NCBI GenBank assembly: GCA_013299105.1
Contig: JAAFJY010000023.1
Coordinates: forward strand, 1 to 64,000
Source: Chitinophagales bacterium
GTDB lineage: Bacteria; Bacteroidota; Bacteroidia; Chitinophagales; Saprospiraceae
DNA length: 64,000 bases
Direction: 5' to 3'
Shown: positions 54,277-62,866 of the stretch, in pieces
Numbering within the stretch: position 1 is the stretch's first letter
How the letters are laid out: every line of letters starts with the position of its first letter
Notes under the pieces: model-generated
What the model saw: the letters and a program-made list of their open reading frames with translations, nothing else
The model's database searches: none
Told to the model about the DNA's origin: nothing
Program-made: the position numbers and the translations under genes

Positions 54277-54374
54277 AAATGGCCCCTTTCCGCCTATCCT
54301 TCGTTACAAAAATGCTCATATGCACAGCATAACTCCGCTTTTTGTGCCTCGACTAGGCGAAAATGTGCTCATTT
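54276..54374. repeat. 100-bp imperfect palindrome, family R1, copy 3
   Basis: AAAATGGCCCCTTTCCGCCT is the same start as the copy upstream of ftsZ, followed by AAAAATGCTCATATGC and GCATAACTCCGCTTTTTG, and CTAGGCGAAAATGTGCTC. The first base is the last base of the GLPGLI stop codon. Here it could act as a transcript end stem, but no T run follows. Confidence 0.75.
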
Positions 54375-54394
54375 TTAGCGGACCCTGCTTGAAT

Positions 54395-54596
54395 AAGTAA
54401 CGGTTCAAAAATAAACCTAACCAATTTTTTAATTGCCAATTGTCAACATCATGGTCAACGTCATGCTGGAAATCCGTGTAAATCCGCGTAATCCGTGTCA
54501 TCCGTGTTCCAAAAATGGCCTCGCGCAGCGAGGGCATAATCTATAAAGTACGCAGTTGCGATTTGGTAAGGTTTATTCGTGGCTTGTCACTAATCA
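54395..54596 (-). repeat. Inverted long copy of dispersed repeat family R2 (copy 6)
   Basis: The reverse complement matches the copy near 50.5 kb: AAGCCACGAATAAACC, GCAACTGCGT, CTCGCTGCGCGAGGC, GGAACACGGATGACACGG, TTTCCAGCATGACG and GGTTTATTTTTGAACCG. It lacks the 130-bp insert. Together with the R1 palindrome it fills most of the 542-bp gap before the next TonB receptor gene. Confidence 0.75.
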
Positions 54597-54818
54597 CTGA
54601 AAAGTTTTTCTTTTTTCCGACTGTTTTATAAAGTTTACCAAAAATCCGTATCGTGCAGCTCAGGCAATTTTTTTGCTTGGGCTGCACTTGTTTTTGGAAG
54701 CTTGGAGCCTGATATTGCCTGCTTCCGACTTCAAAAAGACTCATTTTGGCAATTTTGTGTTTTGATGTTCAGACAAGTTGATAATTTTCGCTTTTGATCT
54801 GTCACCAATTCGTGCACC

Positions 54819-57008
54819 ATGCAAAAATTTTTTCTACTCATTGGCCTTTGCATCTTTTTAAACGCCCCTCAATTGCTGGCCCAAGAACAAACACTGACCG
54901 CTGACACCCTGGACCAAGTAACCATTTCGGCCAGTAAAATGAGCAGTACCCGCCGCCAAACCGCCCAGCAGGTTGAAATCATCAGCCGGGTAAAACTTGA
55001 ACGCATGAACGCCCAAAACAGCGCCGATGTGCTGATGAACACTGGAGCTGTACTGGTACAAAAAAGCCAGGCTGGCGGTGGCAGCCCCATCATTCGCGGT
55101 TTTGAATCGAATAAAGTATTGCTACAAATTGATGGCGTAAGGATCAACAATGCCATTTTCCGGGGTGGCCACCTGCAAAATGTATTGCGCATCGACAATG
55201 CGGTATTGGAAAAAGCCGAAATCTTATTTGGGCCCACTTCCGTGCTATACGGGAGTGACGCCTTGGGTGGGGTGATGCATTTTTACACCAAAGACCCCAA
55301 AATGGATGATTTCAGTGGCAGTGCTTTTGCGCGTTACAGCACCGCCAATCAGGAAAAGACCGGGCACGTAGATTTCAATGCGGGAGGCGGGAAGTTTGCG
55401 GCCTTGACCAGTTTCACTTTCAGCGATTTTGGTGACTTGCGCCAGGGCGAGCAGCGCCGGGACAAGTACCCCACTTTTGGCCGCCGCAATGTGTATGCCG
55501 AGCGCCGCAACGGGGTGGATGTAGCGGTGCCCAATCCCGATCCCGAAGTGCAGGTAGGAACCGCTTACAAGCAGTATGACCTCTTGCAAAAATTCCGCTG
55601 GCAGCCCAGTGCCAATCGCAGCCATACGCTCAATTTTCAGTACTCCAATACGGGAGACGTGCCCCGCTACGACCGCCTGAGTGAAGTGGACAATGCTGGC
55701 CTGCCCCGTTTTGCCCGCTGGGATTACGGCCCCGAAACTCGCCTTTTTGCGGCTTACAAAACTGACGCAACTGACCTAAAAGGCTTTTTTGACCGCTACA
55801 GCTTCACCGCGGCCTTCCAAAAGGCCCGCGAAGGCCGGATTACCCGCCGTTTTGGTGCCAGAAATGTGGAGGAAAAAACCCAACAGGAACAAGTCAATGT
55901 ATGGTCGGCTGATTTTGACGCCATCAAAGTGATGGGCAACCATGAACTACTGATGGGCGTGGAGGCTTATTTCAACGATGTCACTTCGACGGCCACCTTT
56001 CTCAACGTCAACACCCTCGCCGAGCGCAAAGCCGACACCCGTTACCCCGACGGTGGCAGCAGCATGAACAGTTATGCCGCTTATGTGCAAGACAAGTTCA
56101 CTGTGGGTAAATTCATTGTCAACCTAGGGGCACGCTATAACTTGGTGACCCTGGATGCCCTTTACCTGGACAAAACCTTCTTCCCTTTCCCCTTCAATGA
56201 AGCCCAACAGCGCAAAAGTGCGCTCACGGGCAACTTCAGCGCGGTGTTTTTGCCCAACGACAAGACCAAGCTGTCCTTCATCGCATCTTCAGGCTTCCGG
56301 GCACCCAATGTGGACGACGCAGGCAAAGTATTTGAAACCTTGCCCAATATGCTGATCGTGCCCAATCCCAATATCGAGCCGGAATACACCTACAACCTGG
56401 AGCTGAATGTGAGCCAGTGGTTGGGCAAAGTGCTGCGCGTAGAGGCCAGTGCCTACCAGACTTTCTTTGTGAATGCCATCGTGTTGGACGCCTTCAAATT
56501 CAACGGACAAGACTCGGTGCGCTATGGCAACGGCAAAGCCAAGGTTTTTGCCAACCAAAACAAGCGCGAGGCCAGCATTCGCGGCATCAATATACAAGCC
56601 CAGGCCTTCTTGGGGCAGTATGTGGTGCTGAGTGGCTCTTACAACTATACCCTGGGCGAAATCTTGCAACCCAAAGCCAGCCCCCTGGACCACATCCCTC
56701 CCGTGTTTGGGCGTTTTGCCGCGCAGTACATCAAAGGCAAGTTCGACGCCGAATTTTGGCTGCTGTACAATGGCTGGAAGCGCATCGAAGACTACCTGCT
56801 CAACGCCGAAGACAACGAGCGCTACGCTACCCCCGACGGCATGCCCGCCTGGCATACCTTCAACCTGAGTGCAGGCTACAAATTTGGCAAAATCTTCCAA
56901 TTGCAAGCTGCAGTGGAGAATATAGCTGACCGCAATTACCGGGTTTTTGCATCGGGGGTCAGTGGGGCTGGGCGGAATTTTCGGGTTACTGGGCGGGTGC
57001 GGTTTTGA
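54819..57008 (+). CDS. TonB-dependent receptor, heme/hemoglobin receptor-like
   Basis: A 729-aa outer-membrane receptor without an N-terminal carboxypeptidase-like domain. A signal peptide (ends PQLLAQ) precedes a typical plug: VTISASKMSSTRRQTAQQVE, GGGSPIIRGFESNKVLLQID, RGGHLQNVLRIDN and GPTSVLYGSDALGG within residues 30-150. The plug pattern resembles heme/hemoglobin receptors. The barrel ends FRVTGRVRF with a terminal Phe. Heme or another metal complex is a plausible substrate but not proven; no heme-utilisation genes lie next to it. It follows the GLPGLI gene after a repeat-filled 542 bp, so it probably has its own promoter. Confidence 0.92.
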   Translation: MQKFFLLIGLCIFLNAPQLLAQEQTLTADTLDQVTISASKMSSTRRQTAQQVEIISRVKLERMNAQNSADVLMNTGAVLVQKSQAGGGSPIIRGFESNKVLLQIDGVRINNAIFRGGHLQNVLRIDNAVLEKAEILFGPTSVLYGSDALGGVMHFYTKDPKMDDFSGSAFARYSTANQEKTGHVDFNAGGGKFAALTSFTFSDFGDLRQGEQRRDKYPTFGRRNVYAERRNGVDVAVPNPDPEVQVGTAYKQYDLLQKFRWQPSANRSHTLNFQYSNTGDVPRYDRLSEVDNAGLPRFARWDYGPETRLFAAYKTDATDLKGFFDRYSFTAAFQKAREGRITRRFGARNVEEKTQQEQVNVWSADFDAIKVMGNHELLMGVEAYFNDVTSTATFLNVNTLAERKADTRYPDGGSSMNSYAAYVQDKFTVGKFIVNLGARYNLVTLDALYLDKTFFPFPFNEAQQRKSALTGNFSAVFLPNDKTKLSFIASSGFRAPNVDDAGKVFETLPNMLIVPNPNIEPEYTYNLELNVSQWLGKVLRVEASAYQTFFVNAIVLDAFKFNGQDSVRYGNGKAKVFANQNKREASIRGINIQAQAFLGQYVVLSGSYNYTLGEILQPKASPLDHIPPVFGRFAAQYIKGKFDAEFWLLYNGWKRIEDYLLNAEDNERYATPDGMPAWHTFNLSAGYKFGKIFQLQAAVENIADRNYRVFASGVSGAGRNFRVTGRVRF

Positions 57009-57010
57009 GG

Positions 57011-57036
57011 TATCGGTAAGCTTTTGCTTTTCGATA
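57011..57036 (+). terminator. Weak hairpin after the heme-type receptor gene
   Basis: ATCGGTAAGC-TTTT-GCTTTTCGAT forms a stem with a central mismatch just past the stop codon. There is no clear T run, so it is a weak terminator candidate. Confidence 0.3.
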
Positions 57037-57109
57037 TTCCTAGAAAAACGTGAGTTTTGAGCAAAAGAAGTTGTTTTTTAAGAATTTATTCCTGGGAACT
57101 GGCAATGCC

Positions 57110-57240
57110 TTGTCAGTTTTAAATTTCAAAAATCTCAAACCGTGTAAACGAGAATCTAAAGCATGACAAATTTCCCCAGCGAACCCCTAAATCATATGTC
57201 GTATGCCTTATGTCGTCTCTCGTATGTCAAAAAAACATGT
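57110..57240 (-). repeat. GGCTCGCTGG dispersed repeat (family R4), copy 4, inverted
   Basis: The reverse complement reads TTTGACATACGAGAGACG, CGACATATGATTTA, GGTTCGCTGGGGAAATTTG, TCTCGTTTACACGGTTTG, nearly the same as the copy near 20.8 kb. It lies in the 319-bp gap between the convergent receptor and HxlR genes. Confidence 0.65.
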
Positions 57241-57327
57241 CTAACAAACCAGAACCCATGTTAGAAAAAGATTAACATGAACCAAGGGGAATGCTTGTGC
57301 TGAATCTTAGACCTTCGTAGCAGCGAC

Positions 57328-57669
57328 TCAATGCTCAATGCCTTCTTCTTCGATCATTCCCAGCCCATATTCTCTAATCTGATTGACCAAAGGCATGATC
57401 ATCCGCCCTTTTTCAGTCAGGGAGTACTCCGTTTTGGGGGGAACCACCGGGTAAACTTCCCGATAAACGTATCCATCTGCTTCCAATTCTCGCAGCTGGG
57501 TGGTAAGCATTTTATCCGAAATGTGTGGAATTTTCCGCAACTCGCTGTAGCGCAAAGTTTGCTCTTGCAAGCGCCATAGGATGGGCATTTTCCAGATTCC
57601 GCCGATCTGTTCCATCACCAACTGTACAGGATTATAATAGACTTTTCCCTTGTAGATAAAATCAGGCAT
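57328..57669 (-). CDS. HxlR-family transcriptional regulator
   Basis: A 113-aa winged-helix regulator. IGGIWKMPILWRL (near residue 22), LRYSELRKIPHISDKMLTTQLRELEADGYV and the wing EYSLTEKGRMIMPLV define the HxlR fold. Most members have a Cys before the Pro-Val near residue 15 used for thiol sensing; here it is Asn (YYNPVQLVM), and the protein has no Cys elsewhere, so thiol-based sensing is unlikely. It is divergent from the DJ-1/hydrolase fusion gene and its operon, the probable target. Confidence 0.92.
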   Translation of the reverse strand: MPDFIYKGKVYYNPVQLVMEQIGGIWKMPILWRLQEQTLRYSELRKIPHISDKMLTTQLRELEADGYVYREVYPVVPPKTEYSLTEKGRMIMPLVNQIREYGLGMIEEEGIEH

Positions 57670-57674
57670 ATTCT

Positions 57675-57731
57675 AATCAATTGATTTTCAAATACTAACC
57701 TAAAAGTTTGTATCGCACTTTTTGGTGATAC
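57675..57731. promoter_or_regulatory. Candidate HxlR operator region
   Basis: Two inverted repeats lie between the divergent genes: the perfect 12-bp palindrome AATCAATTGATT, and GTATC, 12 bp, GATAC. HxlR proteins bind dyad sites in such positions, so either could be the operator. Confidence 0.4.
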
Positions 57732-57880
57732 ACAGGCGCAAGATAGTAAAACCCTGCAATTTTGTGTTGTGCTTTCGATGCTACGCTAAAGCAATTTATC
57801 GTGGCTGAGGAAAAACCAAGAACTCATCATTGAAGAGCCTGAACCTAAAAGTGTTCCGGCTAAATTGGAACTTACTTATC

Positions 57881-59416
57881 ATGAAAAAATTAATCACAAC
57901 ATGGTTCGCAATTGTACTTGTGTTTTCAAGTGCTTTTGCACAACACAACGCAGGCAACAACGGCAAGGTGTTACTCATTGCCTCCAACAAGTCAATCAAT
58001 AAACAAACGGGCTGGGATATTGGGGTTTGGTACGCAGAATTGACTCACCCTTATTGGGTTTTCAACGAAGCAGGTTACAGCGTTGACATTGCGTCTCCCG
58101 ATGGCGGCGAGCTCTACTTTGACGGCTTCAGCGACCCCGAAGACGCCAGCCGATATGCTGCTTTTGATTACATTTCACTGGGTTTTAAAAAAGACCCCAG
58201 CAAAATGGCGCTTACCAAAAACACCCTGAAACTTTCAAGCGTCAACCCAAATGACTACAAAGCCATTTTTGTGTGTGGAGGCCAAGGTCCGATGTTCACC
58301 TTTGTTGACAATGCACCTTTGCAAAAGTTTTTTACCGACTTTTACCTGACTGGAAAACCCACCGCAGCCATCTGCCACGGCACCAGTTTGCTCTTGAAAT
58401 GCAAACTACCCAACGGTAAATACCTGGTAGAAGGCAAACGTTGGACTGGTTTTGCCAACAACGAAGAGAATTACGCGGATGCTTATGTAGGCCAAAAAAT
58501 CCAACCCTTTCGTATCGAGGATGAAGCCCGCAAAATGCCCAACAGCAAATTTGAAGTCGCCCACATGTTTGCTTCACACGCAGTCAGGGAAGGCAATTTG
58601 ATCACTGGTCAACAACAAAACAGCGGGGAACAAGCCGCCAAATTGGTGGTAAAAGCCTTGGAGGAAGACCGCAAGCGCTATCCGACTTATGTTTTGGTGC
58701 ATGGTGCTTGGGCCGACGAAAGTGCATGGGGTTTTGTGCGCAATCAATTGGCAATCAAAGCCAATGTGGTAACTGTGAACCTCCCGGCACATGGAGCGGA
58801 CAACACCTATGGCGTGGGCGTAGGCTTGAATGAATATGTAAAAACAGTCAGCGAGGTTGTCAACAAGCAAATCGGCAAAGTGGTCCTAGTAGGGCATTCA
58901 ATGGCTGGAATGATCATTTCTCAAGTAGCTGAAAATTTGCCCACCAAAATTGACAAACTGATATATGTAGCCGCCTATCTGCCCAAAAGTGGTGAAGACG
59001 CAGCAGGAATCACCAACAAATTCCTCAACAACAAACCCATTGAAGCATTCCAATTCAACAAGGATTATACCCTGGTCAGCATCAATAAAGATGCTTTGCC
59101 CACGGTAGTCTGCGCAGATTGCTCGCCAGAAATGAAAGAGACCCTGGTCAAGTACCACCGTGCAGAACCTGTGAAAGGGCTGAATGACAAGGTATTGCTT
59201 ACGGTCAAATTTGCGGCAGTACCCAAGTATTACATCAGTACCAAAAACGACTACTCGGTGCCATCTGCTTTGCAACAGCAAATGATCAAAAACAATAACA
59301 CGGTGAAGAAAGTCTTTGAAATGAATACTTCGCACCTCCCCTTTGTGGTACAGCCTCAGGAATTCTTGGACATCCTACAGAAAATTCAAGTACCTCAGGG
59401 CAATGCAGCACAGTAA
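57881..59416 (+). CDS. Secreted DJ-1/PfpI-alpha/beta-hydrolase fusion protein
   Basis: With the ATG giving MKKLITTWFAIVLVFSSAFA it has 511 aa and a clear signal peptide; an ATG 17 codons upstream would bury that signal. Residues 25-255 form a DJ-1/PfpI (class I glutamine amidotransferase-like) domain with the Cys elbow AAICHGTSLL near 163. Residues 265-505 form an alpha/beta hydrolase: oxyanion region YVLVHGAWADESAW, nucleophile VGHSMAGM (Ser near 338) and a late His in TSHLPFV. Both active sites look intact. Such domains usually occur as separate proteins. The gene is divergent from HxlR and overlaps the next gene by 14 bp. The substrate is unknown; detoxification of reactive compounds is a guess. 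Confidence 0.85.
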   Translation: MKKLITTWFAIVLVFSSAFAQHNAGNNGKVLLIASNKSINKQTGWDIGVWYAELTHPYWVFNEAGYSVDIASPDGGELYFDGFSDPEDASRYAAFDYISLGFKKDPSKMALTKNTLKLSSVNPNDYKAIFVCGGQGPMFTFVDNAPLQKFFTDFYLTGKPTAAICHGTSLLLKCKLPNGKYLVEGKRWTGFANNEENYADAYVGQKIQPFRIEDEARKMPNSKFEVAHMFASHAVREGNLITGQQQNSGEQAAKLVVKALEEDRKRYPTYVLVHGAWADESAWGFVRNQLAIKANVVTVNLPAHGADNTYGVGVGLNEYVKTVSEVVNKQIGKVVLVGHSMAGMIISQVAENLPTKIDKLIYVAAYLPKSGEDAAGITNKFLNNKPIEAFQFNKDYTLVSINKDALPTVVCADCSPEMKETLVKYHRAEPVKGLNDKVLLTVKFAAVPKYYISTKNDYSVPSALQQQMIKNNNTVKKVFEMNTSHLPFVVQPQEFLDILQKIQVPQGNAAQ

Positions 59417-60038
59417 GTTTATTTTGTTTACATTGGCAATGTTACTATCTGGTAGCATTGCCAATGCTCAAGCTACCGAAGTGTATGCAGGTCATCAACG
59501 AGCCGGGATGGATATTTTGTGGTTCAAATACTTCAAAAACAGTGCGGACGAAAAAACGCCTTTCTTATTTTTCAGCCGCAATCGAGCAAGTGTGGACTAC
59601 CAAAACTCCGCTGGAATTTTCGGTTCTACCAATGCGCTGTCCTATAATTTCAAGAATGGACTGGGGGTTGTGGTTGCAGGGACTTTTTTGAACACCGGTT
59701 TTCGGCCCAAGATGGGTGTCCAATATTTCAAGCAACACGGCAATTTTATGCTGTTTACCTGGCTGGTTAGCGATTTGAAAAAAGAAGGCACGGTGGATTT
59801 ATTTGGCTTGTTTCGTTACCAGCCGCCCATTGCTGAGCATTGGAAAATTTTCAGCCAATTGGAACTTTTTCCGGTATATAAACCCAGCACCGAAACTTGG
59901 AACCTGACCCAACGCCTGCGCGTGGGCTTGAAACACCGGGCCCTGGCGGCTGGTTTGATGGCAGACTTTAACCAAAGTGGAAAAACAACTTTTGCAAGTA
60001 CCCAGAATTTCGGGGTTTTTATCCGGAATGATTTTTGA
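59403..60038 (+). CDS. Secreted beta-barrel-like hypothetical protein
   Basis: The ATG giving MQHSKFILFTLAMLLSGSIANA yields 211 aa with a signal peptide and overlaps the fusion gene by 14 bp; longer starts lie inside that gene. The mature part alternates hydrophobic strands (LSYNFKNGLGVVVAGTFLN, FRYQPPIAEHWKIFSQLELF) and ends in IRNDF with a terminal Phe, as in small outer-membrane barrels. No family recognised. It is translated with the DJ-1/hydrolase gene and likely serves the same process. Confidence 0.75.
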   Translation: MQHSKFILFTLAMLLSGSIANAQATEVYAGHQRAGMDILWFKYFKNSADEKTPFLFFSRNRASVDYQNSAGIFGSTNALSYNFKNGLGVVVAGTFLNTGFRPKMGVQYFKQHGNFMLFTWLVSDLKKEGTVDLFGLFRYQPPIAEHWKIFSQLELFPVYKPSTETWNLTQRLRVGLKHRALAAGLMADFNQSGKTTFASTQNFGVFIRNDF

Positions 60039-60081
60039 CAGGAATAAAGAGGAGAAATGGAGCTTACACCTCGGATATTTC

Positions 60082-60089
60082 TATTTTTG
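60082..60089 (+). promoter_or_regulatory. Possible -7 box before the F420/NADP oxidoreductase gene
   Basis: TATTTTTG, matching TAnnTTTG, 26 bp before the start. No -33 element; it may simply be coincidence within an operon. Confidence 0.3.
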
Positions 60090-60114
60090 AACCCAACGTA
60101 AAAAAACAATTAAA

Positions 60115-60729
60115 ATGAAAATAGCCATCATCGGTTCCGGCAACGTAGGGGGTGCATTGGCGCAAGGCTGGTTGCGTGCAGGCCATCAAGTTGTGATCGG
60201 GGCCAAATTCCCACTGAGTGAAAAAAATCAACACCTGGCTACCCTTATCGGCAAAGACAAGTTCATGGGCTTGAAAGAGGCCGTGCAAACCAGTGAGGTG
60301 GTGTTGATTGCCACCCCACCTACTGCCATTTTTGATGTAATCGCAGAAATGGGCGAATTAGCTGGTAAAGTCATCATTGACGCCACCAATGCAGTGCGAC
60401 AAAAACCCCTCCCCTACGACACAGTTTACCATGCATTAGTGGACAAAACCCCTGCGCAGGTGGTGAAATGTTTCAACACCACGGGTTTTGAAAACATGCT
60501 CAACCCAACTTATGGCGAGCTAAAAATTGACCTATTCATGGCTGGCGACAGCGAGGAAGCCAAAAAAGTAGCCCTCCAACTGGCCCTGGACGCAGGTTTT
60601 GGCGCTTGCATGGACTTTGGCAAGGGAGATAAAGTCGTTTTGCAGGAGCAATTTGCCCTATCGTGGATCAACCTGGCCATCATGCAAGGGCATGGGCGGA
60701 ATATGGCGTTTAAGGTGGTGTGGAGGTAA
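60115..60729 (+). CDS. F420-dependent NADP oxidoreductase-like protein
   Basis: A 204-aa NAD(P)-binding protein of the NADPH:F420 reductase/FNO family. The N-terminal Rossmann motif is MKIAIIGSGNVGGALAQGW, then VVLIATPPTAIFDVI and VIIDATNAV. KCFNTTGFENMLNP near residue 119 is a family hallmark. Bacteroidota are not generally known to make F420, so the family name reflects fold, and an NADP-linked reductase for another substrate is more likely. It follows the barrel gene by about 75 bp in the HxlR-divergent group. Confidence 0.87.
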   Translation: MKIAIIGSGNVGGALAQGWLRAGHQVVIGAKFPLSEKNQHLATLIGKDKFMGLKEAVQTSEVVLIATPPTAIFDVIAEMGELAGKVIIDATNAVRQKPLPYDTVYHALVDKTPAQVVKCFNTTGFENMLNPTYGELKIDLFMAGDSEEAKKVALQLALDAGFGACMDFGKGDKVVLQEQFALSWINLAIMQGHGRNMAFKVVWR

Positions 60730-60767
60730 AATACTGCTGACTACTTGCTAATTCAGAACAGGGCTTC

Positions 60768-60799
60768 CGTCCTCAGAATCAAGTCCGATTCTGAGGACG
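60768..60799. terminator. Perfect 13-bp hairpin between convergent genes
   Basis: CGTCCTCAGAATC and GATTCTGAGGACG form a perfect 13-bp stem with a 6-nt loop, 39 bp past the oxidoreductase stop and before the stop of the convergent paralogue operon. There is no T run on either side, so it may be a bidirectional transcript end or a stability stem rather than a classic terminator. Confidence 0.45.
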
Positions 60800-60854
60800 A
60801 AATCAATTTGTATGTTGCTAAACTTGTAATGCTATGCAGACGAAATGAGCCTTC

Positions 60855-61838
60855 TCAAAGCATACCTGCATCATGATCCTCAAGGTTTTTGATTAATTCG
60901 CCATTGATTTCGAGAGGCACCCTGTACACTTTGAATGGTTTGATTTTCAGCAATTCAAAAAAACCACTCAGCTCGTTTTTGTCCAAGTCCTCGTATTCAT
61001 TGAAATTGAGCGAATAAAACGTATCCCCAGGCGTTTTTTGCACGACGCTCTTCATTTTCCGCAAGTGCTCATGAATCCTTGTTTGGTTATCGAAGGTGAC
61101 CAATTCTTCAATTAGCACTATGGATTTACAATTCTTGAGGTATGCCTTCATCATGTCAAAATTACTCGTGGCATCCTCAAGGTAGTTTTCGCCCAGGTAA
61201 TTAGACCTTTTAAACTCTTGGATCAATTTGTAAGCATATTCCAAGCCAGCATTCATAGCCAACTGAAGATCGGGAAAATTTACAGTTTTTTCTCCTTCTG
61301 GTGCAGCGTACAGCAGGTAGTAGCCAAGTTCCGGGGTAGATTTTCCTTCTAAAGAACCATCAAAGCTGATTTCTTCAAAAACCTTTCTATCCCAAAAATC
61401 ACGGTTGAGCTTGACACAAGCAAGCTCTTTTACATTTTTGTATTCGACAATGCGGTGAAATGATGCATAGGCAATGGCCAAAATGTGGTCCAGTTGCTCA
61501 TCCGTTATTTCATCAGGAGGCTGAAGTTCATGATAAATTCGATCTTGGTAACCGTATTTTGTAACAATATATTCCTCCCAATCCTGCGATTTGGCGTATT
61601 CCAACAACTGGTGCTCAAAAAGATTCCCACCCATTGCATTGTCATTGAAGCCCATCAAATCCCTTAACCAGTTATAACTATCAAGATTGCGCAAAGACTT
61701 TCTATCTGCTTCAATCTTTGCTTTCAACGCTTCATCATAAGTGTCAAAAACACCGATACAAGACCCCAATTCATCATTCGTGATATACCACTCATCGGTA
61801 TAGTAAAACCACAACTTGTGCACTGAATACTGGCTCAT
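60855..61838 (-). CDS. Hypothetical protein, tandem paralogue B (327 aa)
   Basis: I do not recognise this family. It is cytoplasmic by sequence (no signal or membrane segment), acidic and aromatic-rich. It is a paralogue of the 325-aa gene next to it: the first ~45 residues (MSQYSVHKLWFYYTDEWY on) are nearly the same, and similarity continues to the end (for example LAIAYASFHRIVEYKNVKE and NYLGENYLEDATSNFDMMKA). The duplication also carried the short stretch before the start codon. It is last in a three-gene operon. Signs of purifying selection (both copies intact) suggest both are in use. Confidence 0.75.
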   Translation of the reverse strand: MSQYSVHKLWFYYTDEWYITNDELGSCIGVFDTYDEALKAKIEADRKSLRNLDSYNWLRDLMGFNDNAMGGNLFEHQLLEYAKSQDWEEYIVTKYGYQDRIYHELQPPDEITDEQLDHILAIAYASFHRIVEYKNVKELACVKLNRDFWDRKVFEEISFDGSLEGKSTPELGYYLLYAAPEGEKTVNFPDLQLAMNAGLEYAYKLIQEFKRSNYLGENYLEDATSNFDMMKAYLKNCKSIVLIEELVTFDNQTRIHEHLRKMKSVVQKTPGDTFYSLNFNEYEDLDKNELSGFFELLKIKPFKVYRVPLEINGELIKNLEDHDAGML

Positions 61839-61888
61839 TTTAATTGATTTGGAGTTGCTAGAATTGTGAAGTAGAATGGAAGCAAGTG

Positions 61889-62866
61889 TTAAAACAGGCC
61901 TGCTTCTGAGACATAAGCCTTGATTTCTTCACCATTGATCTCTTGCACAACCCGATACATATTATAAGGTTTAACTTTAAGTAATTCGATTAAACCACTT
62001 AGCTCTTTTTTGTTTAGCTCTTTACCTTGGTCGAAACTGAGAGAAAAAAAACTATCACCAACTGATTTTTGGGCTGTGCTTTTCATTTTTTTTAAGCAGC
62101 TTTGTATCGATTTCAAGTTCTCAGCACTTATTACTTCTTCTTTTAAGGCAATCGTTTGGCAGTTATTGAGGTAGGCCTTCAACATCGTAAAATTGCTCAC
62201 TGCATCTTCGAGGTAAGTTTTACCAAGATAGTTGAACTCTTCAAATTCCTGAATGCAGTTGTAAGTGCACTCCAAACCAAAGTCCAAGGCCATGTCATAG
62301 GCAGGAAATTTAGCCGATTTGCGCCCTTTTAATGGCTTGTATATCAGATAGAAACCTTTATCCGGCGTACTCCGATTTTCCAAAACCCCATCTGCTTTGA
62401 GTTTATCAAAAACCTTTTCGCCCCAAAAATCGTAATTGAGTTTTATATACCCGCATTCTTTCACGTCTTTGTATTCGACAATGCGATGAAAAGATGCGTT
62501 TGCAATGGCTAATACCTGGTCTAACTGATCTTCAGTGGCATCTTTGGGAGGATTAAGGTCGTAATAAACCCTACCATTATTGTTGTGTTCAATAATGAAT
62601 TCATGCCAGTTTTGAGCCCTTGCGTAGGCCAAGAGCTGGGTTTCAAAAGTACTTTCATAGATTGAATTGTCGATGAAGTTCGCCAAATCGCTTAACCAGT
62701 CATAGCTGCTAATCTTCCGCAAAGACTGACGATCGGCTTGGGCTTTAGCTTTCAGTGCTTCATCGTAGGTATCAAAAACACCAAGACAAGGTCCCAATTC
62801 ATTATCCGTTTCATACCATTCATCATTGTAATAAAACCATAATTTGTGTACTGAATACTGGCTCAT
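61889..62866 (-). CDS. Hypothetical protein, tandem paralogue A (325 aa)
   Basis: Unrecognised family; paralogue of the adjacent 327-aa gene with the same order of motifs (MSQYSVHKLWFYYNDEWY, VFDTYDEALKAKAQADRQSL, IANASFHRIVEYKDVKE, YLEDAVSNFTMLKAYL). No signal peptide or membrane helix. Its start overlaps the stop of the upstream 202-aa gene as ATGA, implying coupled translation. A 50-bp gap separates it from its copy. The two probably arose by local duplication, since the sequence before the start of the second copy resembles the end of the 202-aa gene. Confidence 0.75.
   Translation of the reverse strand: MSQYSVHKLWFYYNDEWYETDNELGPCLGVFDTYDEALKAKAQADRQSLRKISSYDWLSDLANFIDNSIYESTFETQLLAYARAQNWHEFIIEHNNNGRVYYDLNPPKDATEDQLDQVLAIANASFHRIVEYKDVKECGYIKLNYDFWGEKVFDKLKADGVLENRSTPDKGFYLIYKPLKGRKSAKFPAYDMALDFGLECTYNCIQEFEEFNYLGKTYLEDAVSNFTMLKAYLNNCQTIALKEEVISAENLKSIQSCLKKMKSTAQKSVGDSFFSLSFDQGKELNKKELSGLIELLKVKPYNMYRVVQEINGEEIKAYVSEAGLF

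Noticed and set aside
60855-62866. Tandem paralogues as a toxin-antitoxin pair
   Set aside because: Both proteins are over 320 aa, similar to each other and share one operon; classic toxin-antitoxin pairs are small and unlike each other. No toxin motif is visible.
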